Below, piece by piece: positions 1 through 8,142 of a stretch of DNA of 47,863 bases. Made by a program: the position numbers and the translations under genes. The notes under the pieces were generated by a model. It saw nothing but the letters and a program-made list of their open reading frames with translations, was not told the DNA's origin and searched no databases. Source of the stretch: an uncultured Actinomyces sp. (lineage in GTDB: Bacteria; Actinomycetota; Actinomycetes; Actinomycetales; Actinomycetaceae). The stretch spans positions 1 through 47,863 of the forward strand of contig URAS01000017.1 of NCBI GenBank assembly GCA_900545825.1. Direction: 5' to 3'. Position 1 is the stretch's first letter; the number at the start of each line of letters is the position of its first letter.

Positions 1-55
1 CACCCCCTAACCACCCTCACCACCCAATAACCAAACAACAATGGCTCACAGCCAC

Positions 56-61
56 TTGACA
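56..61 (+). promoter_or_regulatory. possible -35 element upstream of the PspC gene
   Basis: A perfect TTGACA lies about 70 bases before the PspC start. No good -10 sits 17 bases downstream; the closest is an A-rich GATAAAAG stretch at 75-82, which is too near. The element is therefore a candidate only. Confidence 0.25.
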
Positions 62-72
62 CCCAGCGGAGC

Positions 73-112
73 GTGATAAAAGCATCCAGAAAGGTCACGT
101 TCACGGGCGGGG
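73..112 (+). repeat. repeat family B, copy 1
   Basis: This 40-base block matches 36170-36209 at 35 of 40 positions, with the last 24 bases identical (core GGTCACGTTCACGGGCGGGG). It lies just before the PspC gene. Both copies are intergenic. I do not recognise the family. It could be a REP-like element or a protein-binding site. Confidence 0.6.
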
Positions 113-127
113 TCGTAGGGTGGAGGC

Positions 128-319
128 ATGGCAACAAACAAACGACTGGTTCGCCCGCTCCGCGGCCGCTGGCTGGGCGGCGTGTGCGCGGGAATCGCCG
201 ACTACTTCGGCCTGTCCCGCGACGCCGTGCGCATCGCCGCCGTCCTCTCGTGCCTGTTGCCGGGCCCGCAGTACATCGCCTACATCATTGGCTGGCTGCT
301 CATCCCCAGCGAGCGCTGA
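128..319 (+). CDS. small PspC-domain membrane protein
   Basis: This 63-residue protein is almost entirely one PspC domain. It has a basic N-terminus (RLVRPLRGRWLGGVCAGIA), the DYFGLSRDAVRIAAV segment, and a hydrophobic stretch at about residues 41-60 ending in GWLLIPSER. PspC domains occur in envelope-stress proteins and are usually membrane-bound, but stand-alone actinobacterial versions of this size have no settled function. The ATG follows GGAGG with only one base between, so spacing is tight. The next gene begins one base after the stop codon, so the two are probably co-transcribed. The family call is firm and the role is unknown. Confidence 0.85.
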   Translation: MATNKRLVRPLRGRWLGGVCAGIADYFGLSRDAVRIAAVLSCLLPGPQYIAYIIGWLLIPSER

Positions 320-320
320 C

Positions 321-686
321 ATGCCCGCGAAAATCTCCGACTCCGACGGCCGCGCCGCCGTTGCCGCCTGGCGAGCCGACCCCGCCGGCGCCCCGAGGGC
401 GACGCGCGCCCGCGCCGTCCGCTACACCCTGCAGGAACTCGCTCTGCTCTACCCCGGCCGCGCGGTCGAGGTGCGCGTCCCGCCGTTCGGCGCCGTCCAA
501 ATCCTCAAAGGGACGACGCACCGGCGCGGCACGCCGCCCGCCGTCGTCGAAATGAACGAGGCGACGTGGATGACCCTCGCTTTGGGGGAGCGCGCGTGGG
601 CCGACGCTGTCGCCGCCGGCGACGTCGCCGCGTCGGGGGAGCGGACCGACCTCACCGACCTCCTGCCGCTCCCGTTCATCGGGTAA
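321..686 (+). CDS. sterol carrier family protein
   Basis: This 121-residue soluble protein has the hallmarks of the actinobacterial sterol carrier family: N-terminal ISDSDGRAAVAAWRADP, central RAVRYTLQELALLYPG, VEVRVPPFGAVQILKG, then RGTPPAVVEM and C-terminal DLTDLLPLP. The SCP2-like fold binds lipids in eukaryotes, but the ligand of these small bacterial proteins is unknown. In many actinobacteria the gene lies near purine biosynthesis genes, which could be upstream of this window. The ATG follows the PspC stop by one base, suggesting translational coupling. A GC-rich hairpin follows the stop. The name comes from family resemblance and should not be read as evidence of sterol transport. Confidence 0.8.
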   Translation: MPAKISDSDGRAAVAAWRADPAGAPRATRARAVRYTLQELALLYPGRAVEVRVPPFGAVQILKGTTHRRGTPPAVVEMNEATWMTLALGERAWADAVAAGDVAASGERTDLTDLLPLPFIG

Positions 687-710
687 CCGGCGCCCCGCCG
701 ACGCGCCGGT
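686..710 (+). terminator. hairpin after the sterol carrier gene
   Basis: ACCGGCGC and GCGCCGGT form an 8-bp perfect stem starting within the stop region. No T-run follows, so termination is plausible but not certain. The rest of the gap to 790 holds no gene that I can see. Confidence 0.4.
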
Positions 711-790
711 GCATCGCGCGCGCCCGGCGCTCCTCGCCGATAATCCCCGCAAACCCGCAGGATGGTGCGCTTTTAGGGGTCCCCTCAGTC

Positions 791-831
791 TAATTATGAA
801 CACGGCGCAGAATGAGGTAAGCTGCACCTGT
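791..831 (+). promoter_or_regulatory. promoter and DtxR/IdeR-like iron box of the ECF/ABC operon
   Basis: TAATTA at 791-796 is a plausible -10 element. At 813-831, TGAGGTAAGCTGCACCTGT matches the DtxR/IdeR consensus (TTAGGTWAGCCTWACCTAA) at 13 of 19 positions, including GGTAAGC and the ACCT of the right arm. The box lies just downstream of the predicted transcription start and covers both the GAGG ribosome-binding site and the GTG start of the next gene. A repressor bound there would block transcription. In this family Fe(II)-loaded repressor binds the box, so the operon should be expressed under iron limitation. Confidence 0.6.
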
Positions 832-1663
832 GTTAACCGAGAGTAGCCGAACGGACGTCCCGTCGCTCGCCTGCGCTGCCGGCAGCGACACCGCCGGCAC
901 CAACTCCGCCGCAACCCGCACCGAGGGCGCGACGCCCGGCGCGGCGCGCCTCGCCGCGAAGCCGTGGCGGCTGCGGGTCGTCGACCCGCGCAGCATCGTC
1001 CTCTACGTCGTCATCACGAACGTCATCCTCTCGGGCACGGGCTCGGAGGCCCTGCTGTTCACGACGCTCGGCATCATCGCGGCGACGGTCGCCCTCATGG
1101 CGCCGCCGCGCGTGTCGCTCGGTTGGGGCGGCTTTGTGGTCTTTTGGGTGCTCTGCTACGCGGTCTTGCCCTACGTGTGGCACTCGAAGGTCGCCGCCGC
1201 CCTCGCGTTTATCGCGTTTTGGATGTTCCGTTTCGCCGGCCTGTTCGGCGCGTTGATCGCCGCGGGCTGCGCCCTCGACATCCAGCGGGTGGGCGCGGTG
1301 CTCACCCAACTGCGCGCGCCGCACGTCCTCTACGTCCCGATCATGGTGGTCATCCGGTTTTTCCCCATGGCGATGGGCGAGCTGCGCGCGATCATCCAGG
1401 CGATGACCCTGCGCGGCCTCAAACCCGGCGTCGGGCAGGCGATGCTCCACCCCCTGCGCACGGGCGAATACGTCGTCATCCCGTTCCTGGGGTCGGCGGC
1501 CAGGATTGCCGACGAGCTCTCGGCCGCCGCGATCATCAAGGGCCTGGGCAGCGAGGGCGCCCGCGAAACCGCGTGGACCTCGCGTTTTGGCGTGGGCGAC
1601 GCCGTCGTCGTCGCGACGATGGTCGTGCTGGTCGCCTGGCGGATCGGGGAGGTCGTCGCGTGA
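830..1663 (+). CDS. ECF transporter transmembrane (T) component
   Basis: This 277-residue polytopic membrane protein of the EcfT family is the scaffold that couples ATPases to a substrate-binding S protein. About five membrane segments follow a 45-residue Ala/Thr-rich cytoplasmic N-terminus. The two coupling-helix motifs are visible as TLRGLKPG (about residues 192-199) and IIKGLGSEGAR (about 234-244). The start is GTG at 830, 12 bases after GAGG, and overlaps the iron box. The stop overlaps the next start as GTGA. Order T, A-A', S, then paired ABC proteins resembles Trep_Strep-type ECF systems, one of which has been linked to heme uptake in Lactobacillus sakei. Substrate here is inferred. Confidence 0.85.
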   Translation: MLTESSRTDVPSLACAAGSDTAGTNSAATRTEGATPGAARLAAKPWRLRVVDPRSIVLYVVITNVILSGTGSEALLFTTLGIIAATVALMAPPRVSLGWGGFVVFWVLCYAVLPYVWHSKVAAALAFIAFWMFRFAGLFGALIAAGCALDIQRVGAVLTQLRAPHVLYVPIMVVIRFFPMAMGELRAIIQAMTLRGLKPGVGQAMLHPLRTGEYVVIPFLGSAARIADELSAAAIIKGLGSEGARETAWTSRFGVGDAVVVATMVVLVAWRIGEVVA

Positions 1664-3132
1664 GCATCGTCGACCTCGCGGGCGTCAGCTACGCCTATCC
1701 GGTGCCCGACGTCGCTGACTCGCCGTTCGCCGAGTCGGGCCAGGCCGCCCGCGGCCCCGTCGAAAAACGCCGGCAACTGCGCGACATCGACCTCTCGATC
1801 GACCCGGGCACGTGCACGCTGATCGTCGGCGCGTCGGGGTCGGGCAAGTCGACCCTCCTGCGGACGATGAATGGCCTGGTCCCGAAGTTTTACGAGGGCG
1901 ACCTATCGGGCGCCGTCACCGTCGCTGGCCAGCCGATCGCCGACGTCCCGCTGCACGCCGTCGGGCTGACGTCGGCGATGATCTTCCAGAATCCGCGTAC
2001 CCAATTCTTCACGTCGTTCGCCGACACCGAGCTGGCGTTTTCGCTGGAAAACTACGGAATCGCGCCGGCCGAAATCCGCCGGCGCGTCCTCGCCGCGGCC
2101 GCCCAGGCCGGCGTCACCCACCTGCTGCCGCGTGCCCTCGACACCCTGTCGGGCGGCGAAATGCAGCGGGTGGCGTGCGCGTGCGCGTTGGTCGCCGACG
2201 TCGACCTGTTGCTGTTCGACGAGCCGACCTCGAACCTCTCGCCCGCGGGAATCGAAGACTTCCGCGCCCTCGTCGGCACGCTTAAGGACGCCGGGAAAAC
2301 GCTGGTCATCGCGGAACACCGCCTCCACCTGTTCGCCGGGATCGTCGACCGGGTGTGCCTGGTCGAGGACGGACGCATCGCCGAGGAAATGACGGGCGAG
2401 GCGCTGTTCGCCCTCTCCGACGCCGAGCGTTGGGCCCGGGGCCTGCGCCACCTCGACCCGCCGCGCCCGAACCTGCCGGCGCCGCCGGACACCGACGCCG
2501 GCCTCACCGTGTCCGACCTGCGCTTTTCCTATCGGCGCGGCCCGCAGGTCCTCGATATCGACCGGCTGCACTTCCCCGTCGGCGCGGTCACCGTCGTCGC
2601 CGGCGAAAACGGCGCCGGCAAGTCCACCTTGGCGCGGACGATCTGCGGCCTCGAAAACGTCCGCGGCCCCGCCCGGTTCACGCTCGGCGGCAAGGCGCTG
2701 TCCGAGCGCGCCCGCCAGCGCCGCTGCGGCATGGTTATGCAGGACGTCCGCCGGCAGCTGTTTAGCGAGTCGGTGACGCACGAGGTCACGCTGGGTTTGC
2801 CCGCCGAGGACGCCCGGCGCTGCGACGTCGCCGACCTGCTCGAGACCCTCGATCTCGCCGCCGAGGGCGACCGCCACCCCCTGTCGCTGTCGGGCGGGCA
2901 GGCCCAGCGCCTGGTCGTCGCCGCGACGGTCGCGGCGAACAAGGACGTTGTCATTTTCGACGAGCCGACCTCGGGCGTCGACTGGCGCCACCTCACCTCG
3001 ATCGCCGAGCTGCTGCAGCGCCTGGCGGCCGAGGGGCGCGTCGTTATTGTCATTACCCACGACCCCGAATTGATCGCCGCGTGCGGCGATTATCAGGTCA
3101 CTATCCCCACCCTCAACCCAGCGAAAGGCTAA
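1660..3132 (+). CDS. ECF transporter double ATPase (two fused ABC domains)
   Basis: This 490-residue protein carries two complete nucleotide-binding domains, so the EcfA and EcfA' subunits are fused. Domain 1 has Walker A GASGSGKST (about 57-65), signature LSGGEMQRV (about 162) and Walker B LLLFDEPTS. Domain 2 has Walker A GENGAGKST (about 314), signature LSGGQAQRL (about 409) and VVIFDEPTSGVD. Both sets of catalytic motifs look intact. There are no membrane segments, so it acts on the cytoplasmic face by binding the T protein's coupling helices. The GTG start overlaps the T-component stop, indicating coupled translation. The S-protein gene follows after five bases. Confidence 0.9.
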   Translation: MSIVDLAGVSYAYPVPDVADSPFAESGQAARGPVEKRRQLRDIDLSIDPGTCTLIVGASGSGKSTLLRTMNGLVPKFYEGDLSGAVTVAGQPIADVPLHAVGLTSAMIFQNPRTQFFTSFADTELAFSLENYGIAPAEIRRRVLAAAAQAGVTHLLPRALDTLSGGEMQRVACACALVADVDLLLFDEPTSNLSPAGIEDFRALVGTLKDAGKTLVIAEHRLHLFAGIVDRVCLVEDGRIAEEMTGEALFALSDAERWARGLRHLDPPRPNLPAPPDTDAGLTVSDLRFSYRRGPQVLDIDRLHFPVGAVTVVAGENGAGKSTLARTICGLENVRGPARFTLGGKALSERARQRRCGMVMQDVRRQLFSESVTHEVTLGLPAEDARRCDVADLLETLDLAAEGDRHPLSLSGGQAQRLVVAATVAANKDVVIFDEPTSGVDWRHLTSIAELLQRLAAEGRVVIVITHDPELIAACGDYQVTIPTLNPAKG

Positions 3133-3137
3133 TCCCT

Positions 3138-3731
3138 ATGAAGATCAACCTGACAACGCGCGACCTTATCAATATCGCGATTTTCGCCGTCATCTACTTC
3201 GTCCTCTTCTACGCGTGCGGAATGCTGGGGTTTGTCGGCCCGGCCTTCATGTTCGTCGGCTGGATTATCGGCATTATCCTCAACGGCATCGTCGTCATGC
3301 TCATGCTGGCGCGCGTGCCGAAGATCGGCGCGATGACGCTGACCGGCCTGCTTATGGGCATCGGCATGATCCCCGGCCACACGATTTGGGTGCTGCCCGC
3401 CGGCATCATCCTCGGCTTTATCGCCGACCTCATCGCGACGAATATGGGCCGCAACACCCGCCTCGAGCCGAAGCGCGGGATTATCGCCTACGCCGTCTAC
3501 CAGCTGATCATGATGGTTCCCTGGTTCCCCATCGTCTTTAATTCCGACGAATACTACGCCAAGCTGACGAAGGTGATGGGCGCCGATTACGTCTCGGGCA
3601 TGAAGTCGCTGTTTACCCCGACGACGATGGCGATTTGGGCGGTGTGCGTCGTCCTCCTGGGCCTCGCCGGCGGCTGGCTGGGCGTCAAGGTCGGCCGCAA
3701 GCACTTCCAGCGCGCCGGCCTCACGAAGTAG
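3138..3731 (+). CDS. ECF substrate-specific (S) component, MptD/Trep_Strep-like
   Basis: This 197-residue integral membrane protein has about six hydrophobic segments and a basic C-terminus. It begins with LTTRDLINIAIFAVIYF, the N-terminal pattern of the Trep_Strep (TIGR02185-like) S-component family, and contains GIGMIPGHTIW and GFIADLIATNMG. S components bind substrate from outside and determine specificity of the ECF complex. Its placement right after the T and double-A genes fits a dedicated ECF module. Substrate cannot be read from sequence. The iron box upstream and the paired exporter-fold ABC genes downstream favour heme or a metallophore. The ATG follows GAAAGG with normal spacing. 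Confidence 0.8.
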   Translation: MKINLTTRDLINIAIFAVIYFVLFYACGMLGFVGPAFMFVGWIIGIILNGIVVMLMLARVPKIGAMTLTGLLMGIGMIPGHTIWVLPAGIILGFIADLIATNMGRNTRLEPKRGIIAYAVYQLIMMVPWFPIVFNSDEYYAKLTKVMGADYVSGMKSLFTPTTMAIWAVCVVLLGLAGGWLGVKVGRKHFQRAGLTK

Positions 3732-3741
3732 GAGTCCGCCC

Positions 3742-5568
3742 TTGTCGACGACCGTTGAGCGCGATCTGCCGCAGACCGCCCCGCCCGACCCCACGCTGCC
3801 CGCGCCCCAGCCGGACACCGACTACGCGGCGAAACGCAAGGCCGGCAAGGAGGCGCTGGCCGACATCATGGCGCCGATCCGCGGGTCGATCCTCGCGGGC
3901 CGGATCCTCACGATCGCCTCGTGCGTCGTCGGCCTGGCGCCCTACATCGCGTTGACCCGGCTGGGGAACCTCCTCCTCGCCGGCGGCGCCCACGCCGACC
4001 ACGCCGCCCTCGCGAAGACGGCGAATTGGCTGATCATCGCGTTTTGCACGCAGGCGTCCCTGTACGCCCTCGCGCTGGCGATCACCCACTTCGCCGACCT
4101 GCGGATGCGCAACGCCCTCCAGGATCGCATCATCGCGCGGATCGGGAAGGCGCCGTTGTCGTGGTTCTCGGAGTCCTCGACCGGCCGCGTTCGCAAGGCC
4201 ATTCAGGATGACACCGTCCAGGTCCACACGTTGGTCGCCCACGCGCCGGTCGAGCAGACGGCGGCGATGGGCCTGCCGATCGTCCTCGTCGTCTATGCGT
4301 TCGTCATCGACTGGCGCCTGGGGCTGCTGTCGATCGCGACGTTCCCGCTGTATGCGTTCCTCCAGTGGCTGATGATGCGTGACATGGGTGTGAAAACCGC
4401 GGAAATGGACGACAAAATGGGCGACGTGTCGGCGCGGGCGATCGAGCTGACCGAGGGCATCCACGTCGTCAAGAACTTCGGGCAAACCGGTAAGGCGCAC
4501 CGCCGGTTCACCGAGGCGTGCGAGGACTTCGCCGACTTCTACTGGCGGTGGTGCGGCCCGCTGATCCGGCTGTCGTCGATGTCGGTGGCCGTGATCTCGG
4601 TGGCGACGCTCATGGCGATCAACCTGGGCGTCGGCCTGCTGCTCGTGCGCGGCGGTTGGGTGAGCGTCCCCGAGGTGCTGACCTGCTGCCTTATCGCCCT
4701 CGTCCTGCCGCGGACTATCGAGGTGCTGGGCAACATGGCGTGGTCGTATCAGCAGGCCGGCAACGCGGCGCTGCGGATCCGCGAGGTCCTGGCGACCGAG
4801 CAGATCGCCTACCCCGAGGTCGGCGCGCCGATCCCGACCGACCTCACCGTCAGCTTCGACGCGGTCAGCTACGCCTACCACACCGATAACGGCGAGATTC
4901 CGGCGCTCTCCGACGTCTCGCTGACGCTCAAGCCGGGCACGGTCACCGCCCTCGTCGGGCCGTCCGGGTCGGGCAAGTCGACGCTCGCGACGATGCTCGC
5001 GCGTTTCCGCGACCCCGACGCCGGCGCCGTGCGCATCGGCGGCGTCGACCTGCGCGAATTCGCCGTGGGTGACCTCTACCGCCTGGTCGCGTTCGTCCTC
5101 CAAGACCCCTACATGCAGCGCCGCTCGATTCGCGACATCATCACCCTGGCCAGGCCCGACGCCTCCGACGAGGACGTCCGCGCCGCCGCGAAAGCCGCCA
5201 GGATCCTGTCGGATATCGAGGCGCTGCCGGCCGGCTTCGACACGATCGTTGGCGAGGACACCGACTTCTCCGGCGGCCAGAAACAGCGCCTCTCGATCGC
5301 CAGGGCCGTCCTCGCCGACGCGCCGATCCTCGTCCTCGACGAGGCGACCGCCGCGACCGACCCCGACTGCGAGGCCGAAATCCAGGCGGCGCTCGCGGCC
5401 CTGGCGGCCGACCGCACCGTCCTCGCGATCGGCCACCATGCCGAATCAGTGGCCGGCGCCGACCAGATCTGCGTCATGGAATCCGGCCGCATCACCGCGG
5501 CCGGAACCGCCGAAGAACTGGCTGACCAGCCCTATTGGGCGCGCCTGGTCGAAGGGAGAATCGCATGA
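3742..5568 (+). CDS. exporter-fold ABC half-transporter, YbtP/IrtA-like
   Basis: This 608-residue protein has a six-helix type IV transmembrane domain (to about residue 345) followed by an ATPase domain: Walker A GPSGSGKST (about 402), signature FSGGQKQRLS (about 509) and Walker B LVLDEATAA. The cytoplasmic loop STGRVRKAIQDDTVQVHTLV and the PVEQTAA segment resemble YbtP/YbtQ and IrtA/IrtB, exporter-shaped proteins that import metal-siderophore complexes. It probably forms a heterodimer with the next gene product. Start is TTG at 3742, chosen because AGGAG lies seven bases upstream. The stop overlaps the next ATG as ATGA. Direction of transport is inference from iron regulation and neighbours; export of a small molecule is the main alternative. 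Confidence 0.85.
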   Translation: MSTTVERDLPQTAPPDPTLPAPQPDTDYAAKRKAGKEALADIMAPIRGSILAGRILTIASCVVGLAPYIALTRLGNLLLAGGAHADHAALAKTANWLIIAFCTQASLYALALAITHFADLRMRNALQDRIIARIGKAPLSWFSESSTGRVRKAIQDDTVQVHTLVAHAPVEQTAAMGLPIVLVVYAFVIDWRLGLLSIATFPLYAFLQWLMMRDMGVKTAEMDDKMGDVSARAIELTEGIHVVKNFGQTGKAHRRFTEACEDFADFYWRWCGPLIRLSSMSVAVISVATLMAINLGVGLLLVRGGWVSVPEVLTCCLIALVLPRTIEVLGNMAWSYQQAGNAALRIREVLATEQIAYPEVGAPIPTDLTVSFDAVSYAYHTDNGEIPALSDVSLTLKPGTVTALVGPSGSGKSTLATMLARFRDPDAGAVRIGGVDLREFAVGDLYRLVAFVLQDPYMQRRSIRDIITLARPDASDEDVRAAAKAARILSDIEALPAGFDTIVGEDTDFSGGQKQRLSIARAVLADAPILVLDEATAATDPDCEAEIQAALAALAADRTVLAIGHHAESVAGADQICVMESGRITAAGTAEELADQPYWARLVEGRIA

Positions 5569-7364
5569 CCACCACCCGAAATCGCCAGTCGTGGCTGACC
5601 TGGGCCGGCGACATTTTCCTTCTCGACGCCTACAAATCCCTCCTCACCGAGGGCGGGCAGAAGAAGTTCCACCAGGGCCTCGGCCTGGCCGCGGCGCAGG
5701 GCGCCCTCGAGGGCGTCGGCCTGTTCGCGGTGATCCCGACGATCACGGCGTTCGTCACCGACGCACCGAGCATGGGGCTGACCTGGGGCGGCTGGGTGGT
5801 CGTGCTCATCGTCCTCGCCGTCGCCGGAATCGTCCTCACGTATTTCCAGACGACGATCGCCTACATGGCGGCGATGGACCTGCTGCGCCACCTGTCGGTG
5901 CGGATCGGCGACCACGTGTCGCGCCTGCCGCTGGGCTGGTTCAAGGCCGGGTTCGCCGGCCGGCTGTCGCGGCTGCTCACCCAGTCGTTGATGCACGTCG
6001 GTGAGGGTTTGGCGCACTTCACGACGCCGTTGGTGCGGGGCGTATCGATGAGCGTCGTCATGATGCTGTTGGCGTGGACGTGGTCGTGGCAGCTGGGGCT
6101 GTCGCTGCTGCTCGCCCTGCCGATCATGTACCTGTTGACGCTGGCGTCGCGCGCCCTCAAGGCCCGCGGCGAGGAGATCGCGGCAGTCACGGAATCCGAG
6201 CTGGCCAGCCGCATCGTCGAGTTCTGCGAGTCCCAGCCGGCGCTGCGGGCCGCCGGGCGCGCGGGCCACTACGCGCCGCTGGCCGAGGCCCGCGCGGCGA
6301 ACCAGCGGGCCAACCACAAGAACCTGTGGTTTGGCCTGTTCGGCAACCTCATCGGCGGCATGGGGGTTCAGGCGATCACCGTCGTCCTCATCGTCCTCGC
6401 GACCCGGCTGGGGGACGCGGGCACCCTCGATCCCGTGGCGACGATCGCGTTTATCGGCGTGTCGCTGCGCTACACGAAGGTGCTCGAGGACATCCTCTCC
6501 TCGATGCTGGCCATCGAGTTCGCCCGCAAGCCGATCAGCGATTTCCAGGACATCCTCGACGCGCCCGTCCTGCCCGAGGCGTCGCAGCCCGCCGAGCTGG
6601 ACGCGCCCGGCACCGTGACGTTTGAGGACGTCAGCTTCGGTTACACGCCCGACAAGCCCGTGCTGTCCGGCGTGAGCTTCACCGCGCCGACCGGCAGCCT
6701 CACCGCGATCGTCGGGCCCTCCGGGTCGGGCAAGACCACGCTGTTCCGCCTGGCCGCGCGGTTCTGGGACGTGTCCGCGGGCCGGGTCCTGGTCGGCGGC
6801 GCCGACGTGCGCGACCAGCCGACCGAACAGCTCATGGAGCAGCTGGCCATGGTCTTCCAGGACGTCTACCTCTACGACTCGACGCTGGCCGACAACATCC
6901 GGGTCGGCCGCGAGGACGCCACCGACGACGAGGTCCGCGCCGCCGGGGCGCTGGCCGGCGTCGACGAGATCGCGGCGCGCCTGCCCGGCGGCTGGCAGGC
7001 CAGCGTCGGTGAGGGCGGCAAACGTCTCTCCGGCGGCGAGCGCCAGCGCGTCTCCGTGGCCCGCGCGCTGCTCAAGCGCGCCCCCATCCTCCTGTTCGAC
7101 GAGGCGACCTCCGCCCTCGACCCCGAAAACGAAGCGCAGGTCGCGCGGGCAATCGACGACCTGAGGGCGACCTCGACCGTCCTCGTCATCGCCCACAAGC
7201 TCGCGACCATCCGGTCGGCCGACCAGATCGTCGTCCTCGGCCACGACGGTACAATCGCGCAGGTGGGGACACATGACGAACTGCTGGCCGCTGGCGGCGT
7301 CTACGCCGATCTGTGGGCGGCCAGGGAGAAGGCGCAGGGGTGGTCGCTGGTGACGCGGCGGTGA
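5565..7364 (+). CDS. exporter-fold ABC half-transporter, YbtQ/IrtB-like
   Basis: This 599-residue partner of the preceding ABC protein has six predicted membrane helices, then an ATPase domain with Walker A GPSGSGKTT (about 385), signature LSGGERQRVS (about 488) and Walker B LLFDEATSALD. Both partners keep standard catalytic motifs, so the dimer should have two working ATP sites. The ATG overlaps the upstream stop, giving coupled translation and probably equal amounts. The downstream TetR gene starts inside this one. It is therefore the fifth gene of a continuous transport operon of ECF plus ABC heterodimer. How the two transport parts cooperate is not known from the sequence. Confidence 0.85.
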   Translation: MTTTRNRQSWLTWAGDIFLLDAYKSLLTEGGQKKFHQGLGLAAAQGALEGVGLFAVIPTITAFVTDAPSMGLTWGGWVVVLIVLAVAGIVLTYFQTTIAYMAAMDLLRHLSVRIGDHVSRLPLGWFKAGFAGRLSRLLTQSLMHVGEGLAHFTTPLVRGVSMSVVMMLLAWTWSWQLGLSLLLALPIMYLLTLASRALKARGEEIAAVTESELASRIVEFCESQPALRAAGRAGHYAPLAEARAANQRANHKNLWFGLFGNLIGGMGVQAITVVLIVLATRLGDAGTLDPVATIAFIGVSLRYTKVLEDILSSMLAIEFARKPISDFQDILDAPVLPEASQPAELDAPGTVTFEDVSFGYTPDKPVLSGVSFTAPTGSLTAIVGPSGSGKTTLFRLAARFWDVSAGRVLVGGADVRDQPTEQLMEQLAMVFQDVYLYDSTLADNIRVGREDATDDEVRAAGALAGVDEIAARLPGGWQASVGEGGKRLSGGERQRVSVARALLKRAPILLFDEATSALDPENEAQVARAIDDLRATSTVLVIAHKLATIRSADQIVVLGHDGTIAQVGTHDELLAAGGVYADLWAAREKAQGWSLVTRR

Positions 7365-8005
7365 CGCGGCTCAAACCCGGCCGCAAGCAGGTCTTTACCC
7401 GGGACCAGGCGATCGCGGCAGCCCTCGCGGAAGGGGTCGGATCCTTCACGCTGAGGGCGGTCGCCGCGCGCCTGGGCGTGCGCCCGTCGGCGCTGTACCG
7501 CGAATTCGGGTCGCGTGAGGACCTGCAGATCGCGGCGATGGCGCAGATCGCGCGCGATTTCCTCACCGATTCCCAGTGGGCGACGTGGCAGGACGGCCTG
7601 CGCCATATGGTCGACACCCAGTGGCGGATGCTCACCCTGCACCCCGAGGCCGCCAACGTCATCATCACCCAGCCCGAAGCCTGCGCGGTCGCCATGCCGC
7701 ACTTCGCCGCCCTCGTCGACAAGCTCGTCGACCTGGGCATTCCCGGAGGGCGGGACGCGGCGACGTTCGCCCTCGACTTCGCCGGCGACACGACGATGAT
7801 GACGTTCGTCAGCATGCAGCCGTACGTCACCGTCGACGCCGAAGGGCGCACCGGCCTCGAGCGCGCCACCAGCCACATGGGCGACGCCCCCGACGTGTTC
7901 GACATGGCGGGAATGGGCGAGCGAGGTTTCCTCGACCGCAAAATCGCGTTCATCATCGCAGGCCTCGAGGCTGGCCTCCTCCCGCCGGCGACGCCCGGGG
8001 CATAG
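7340..8005 (+). CDS. TetR-family transcriptional regulator
   Basis: The protein is about 221 residues from the chosen GTG. It has an N-terminal helix-turn-helix (TLRAVAARLGVRPSALYREFGS) of the TetR type and a C-terminal ligand/dimerisation domain with many methionines and phenylalanines. Start is uncertain. GTG at 7340 has AGGGAG about 12 bases upstream, while GTG at 7361 starts closer to the conserved region but has no good ribosome-binding site. Either start overlaps the upstream ABC gene, so expression is coupled to the transport operon. It may repress or fine-tune that operon in response to a transported molecule. A weak hairpin at 8005-8036 follows. Confidence 0.8.
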   Translation: MVAGDAAVTRLKPGRKQVFTRDQAIAAALAEGVGSFTLRAVAARLGVRPSALYREFGSREDLQIAAMAQIARDFLTDSQWATWQDGLRHMVDTQWRMLTLHPEAANVIITQPEACAVAMPHFAALVDKLVDLGIPGGRDAATFALDFAGDTTMMTFVSMQPYVTVDAEGRTGLERATSHMGDAPDVFDMAGMGERGFLDRKIAFIIAGLEAGLLPPATPGA

Positions 8006-8101
8006 CCGCCCTCCCACGAAATCTGAGGTCGGCGGCCAGCCCCGCCCGCGACGTCCGCCACAGAGTGCGCTGCTGATTCCCAATCGGCCATACTTACGCG
8101 T

Positions 8102-8107
8102 TACAGT
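8102..8107 (+). promoter_or_regulatory. possible -10 element of the sugar transporter gene
   Basis: TACAGT lies 35 bases before the ATG at 8143. No consensus -35 is visible. AGGAG at 8131-8135 is the ribosome-binding site. Confidence 0.3.
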
Positions 8108-8142
8108 AGGCCTGTCCCTTCGCTGAGCGCCCAGGAGCACCC

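Noticed and set aside
773..791. Second iron box at the AGGGGTCCCCT palindrome
   Set aside because: Only the first five bases and two central ones match the DtxR consensus.
830..838. TTA leucine codon as second codon of the ECF T gene, as a bldA-type switch
   Set aside because: A single TTA codon in a non-Streptomyces genome is not enough evidence for tRNA-limited control.
3721..5439. Long open frame (572 codons) on the minus strand opposite the first ABC gene
   Set aside because: It mirrors the + strand gene's codon pattern, is full of Arg/Gly/Asp and shows no domain. GC-rich DNA produces such frames.
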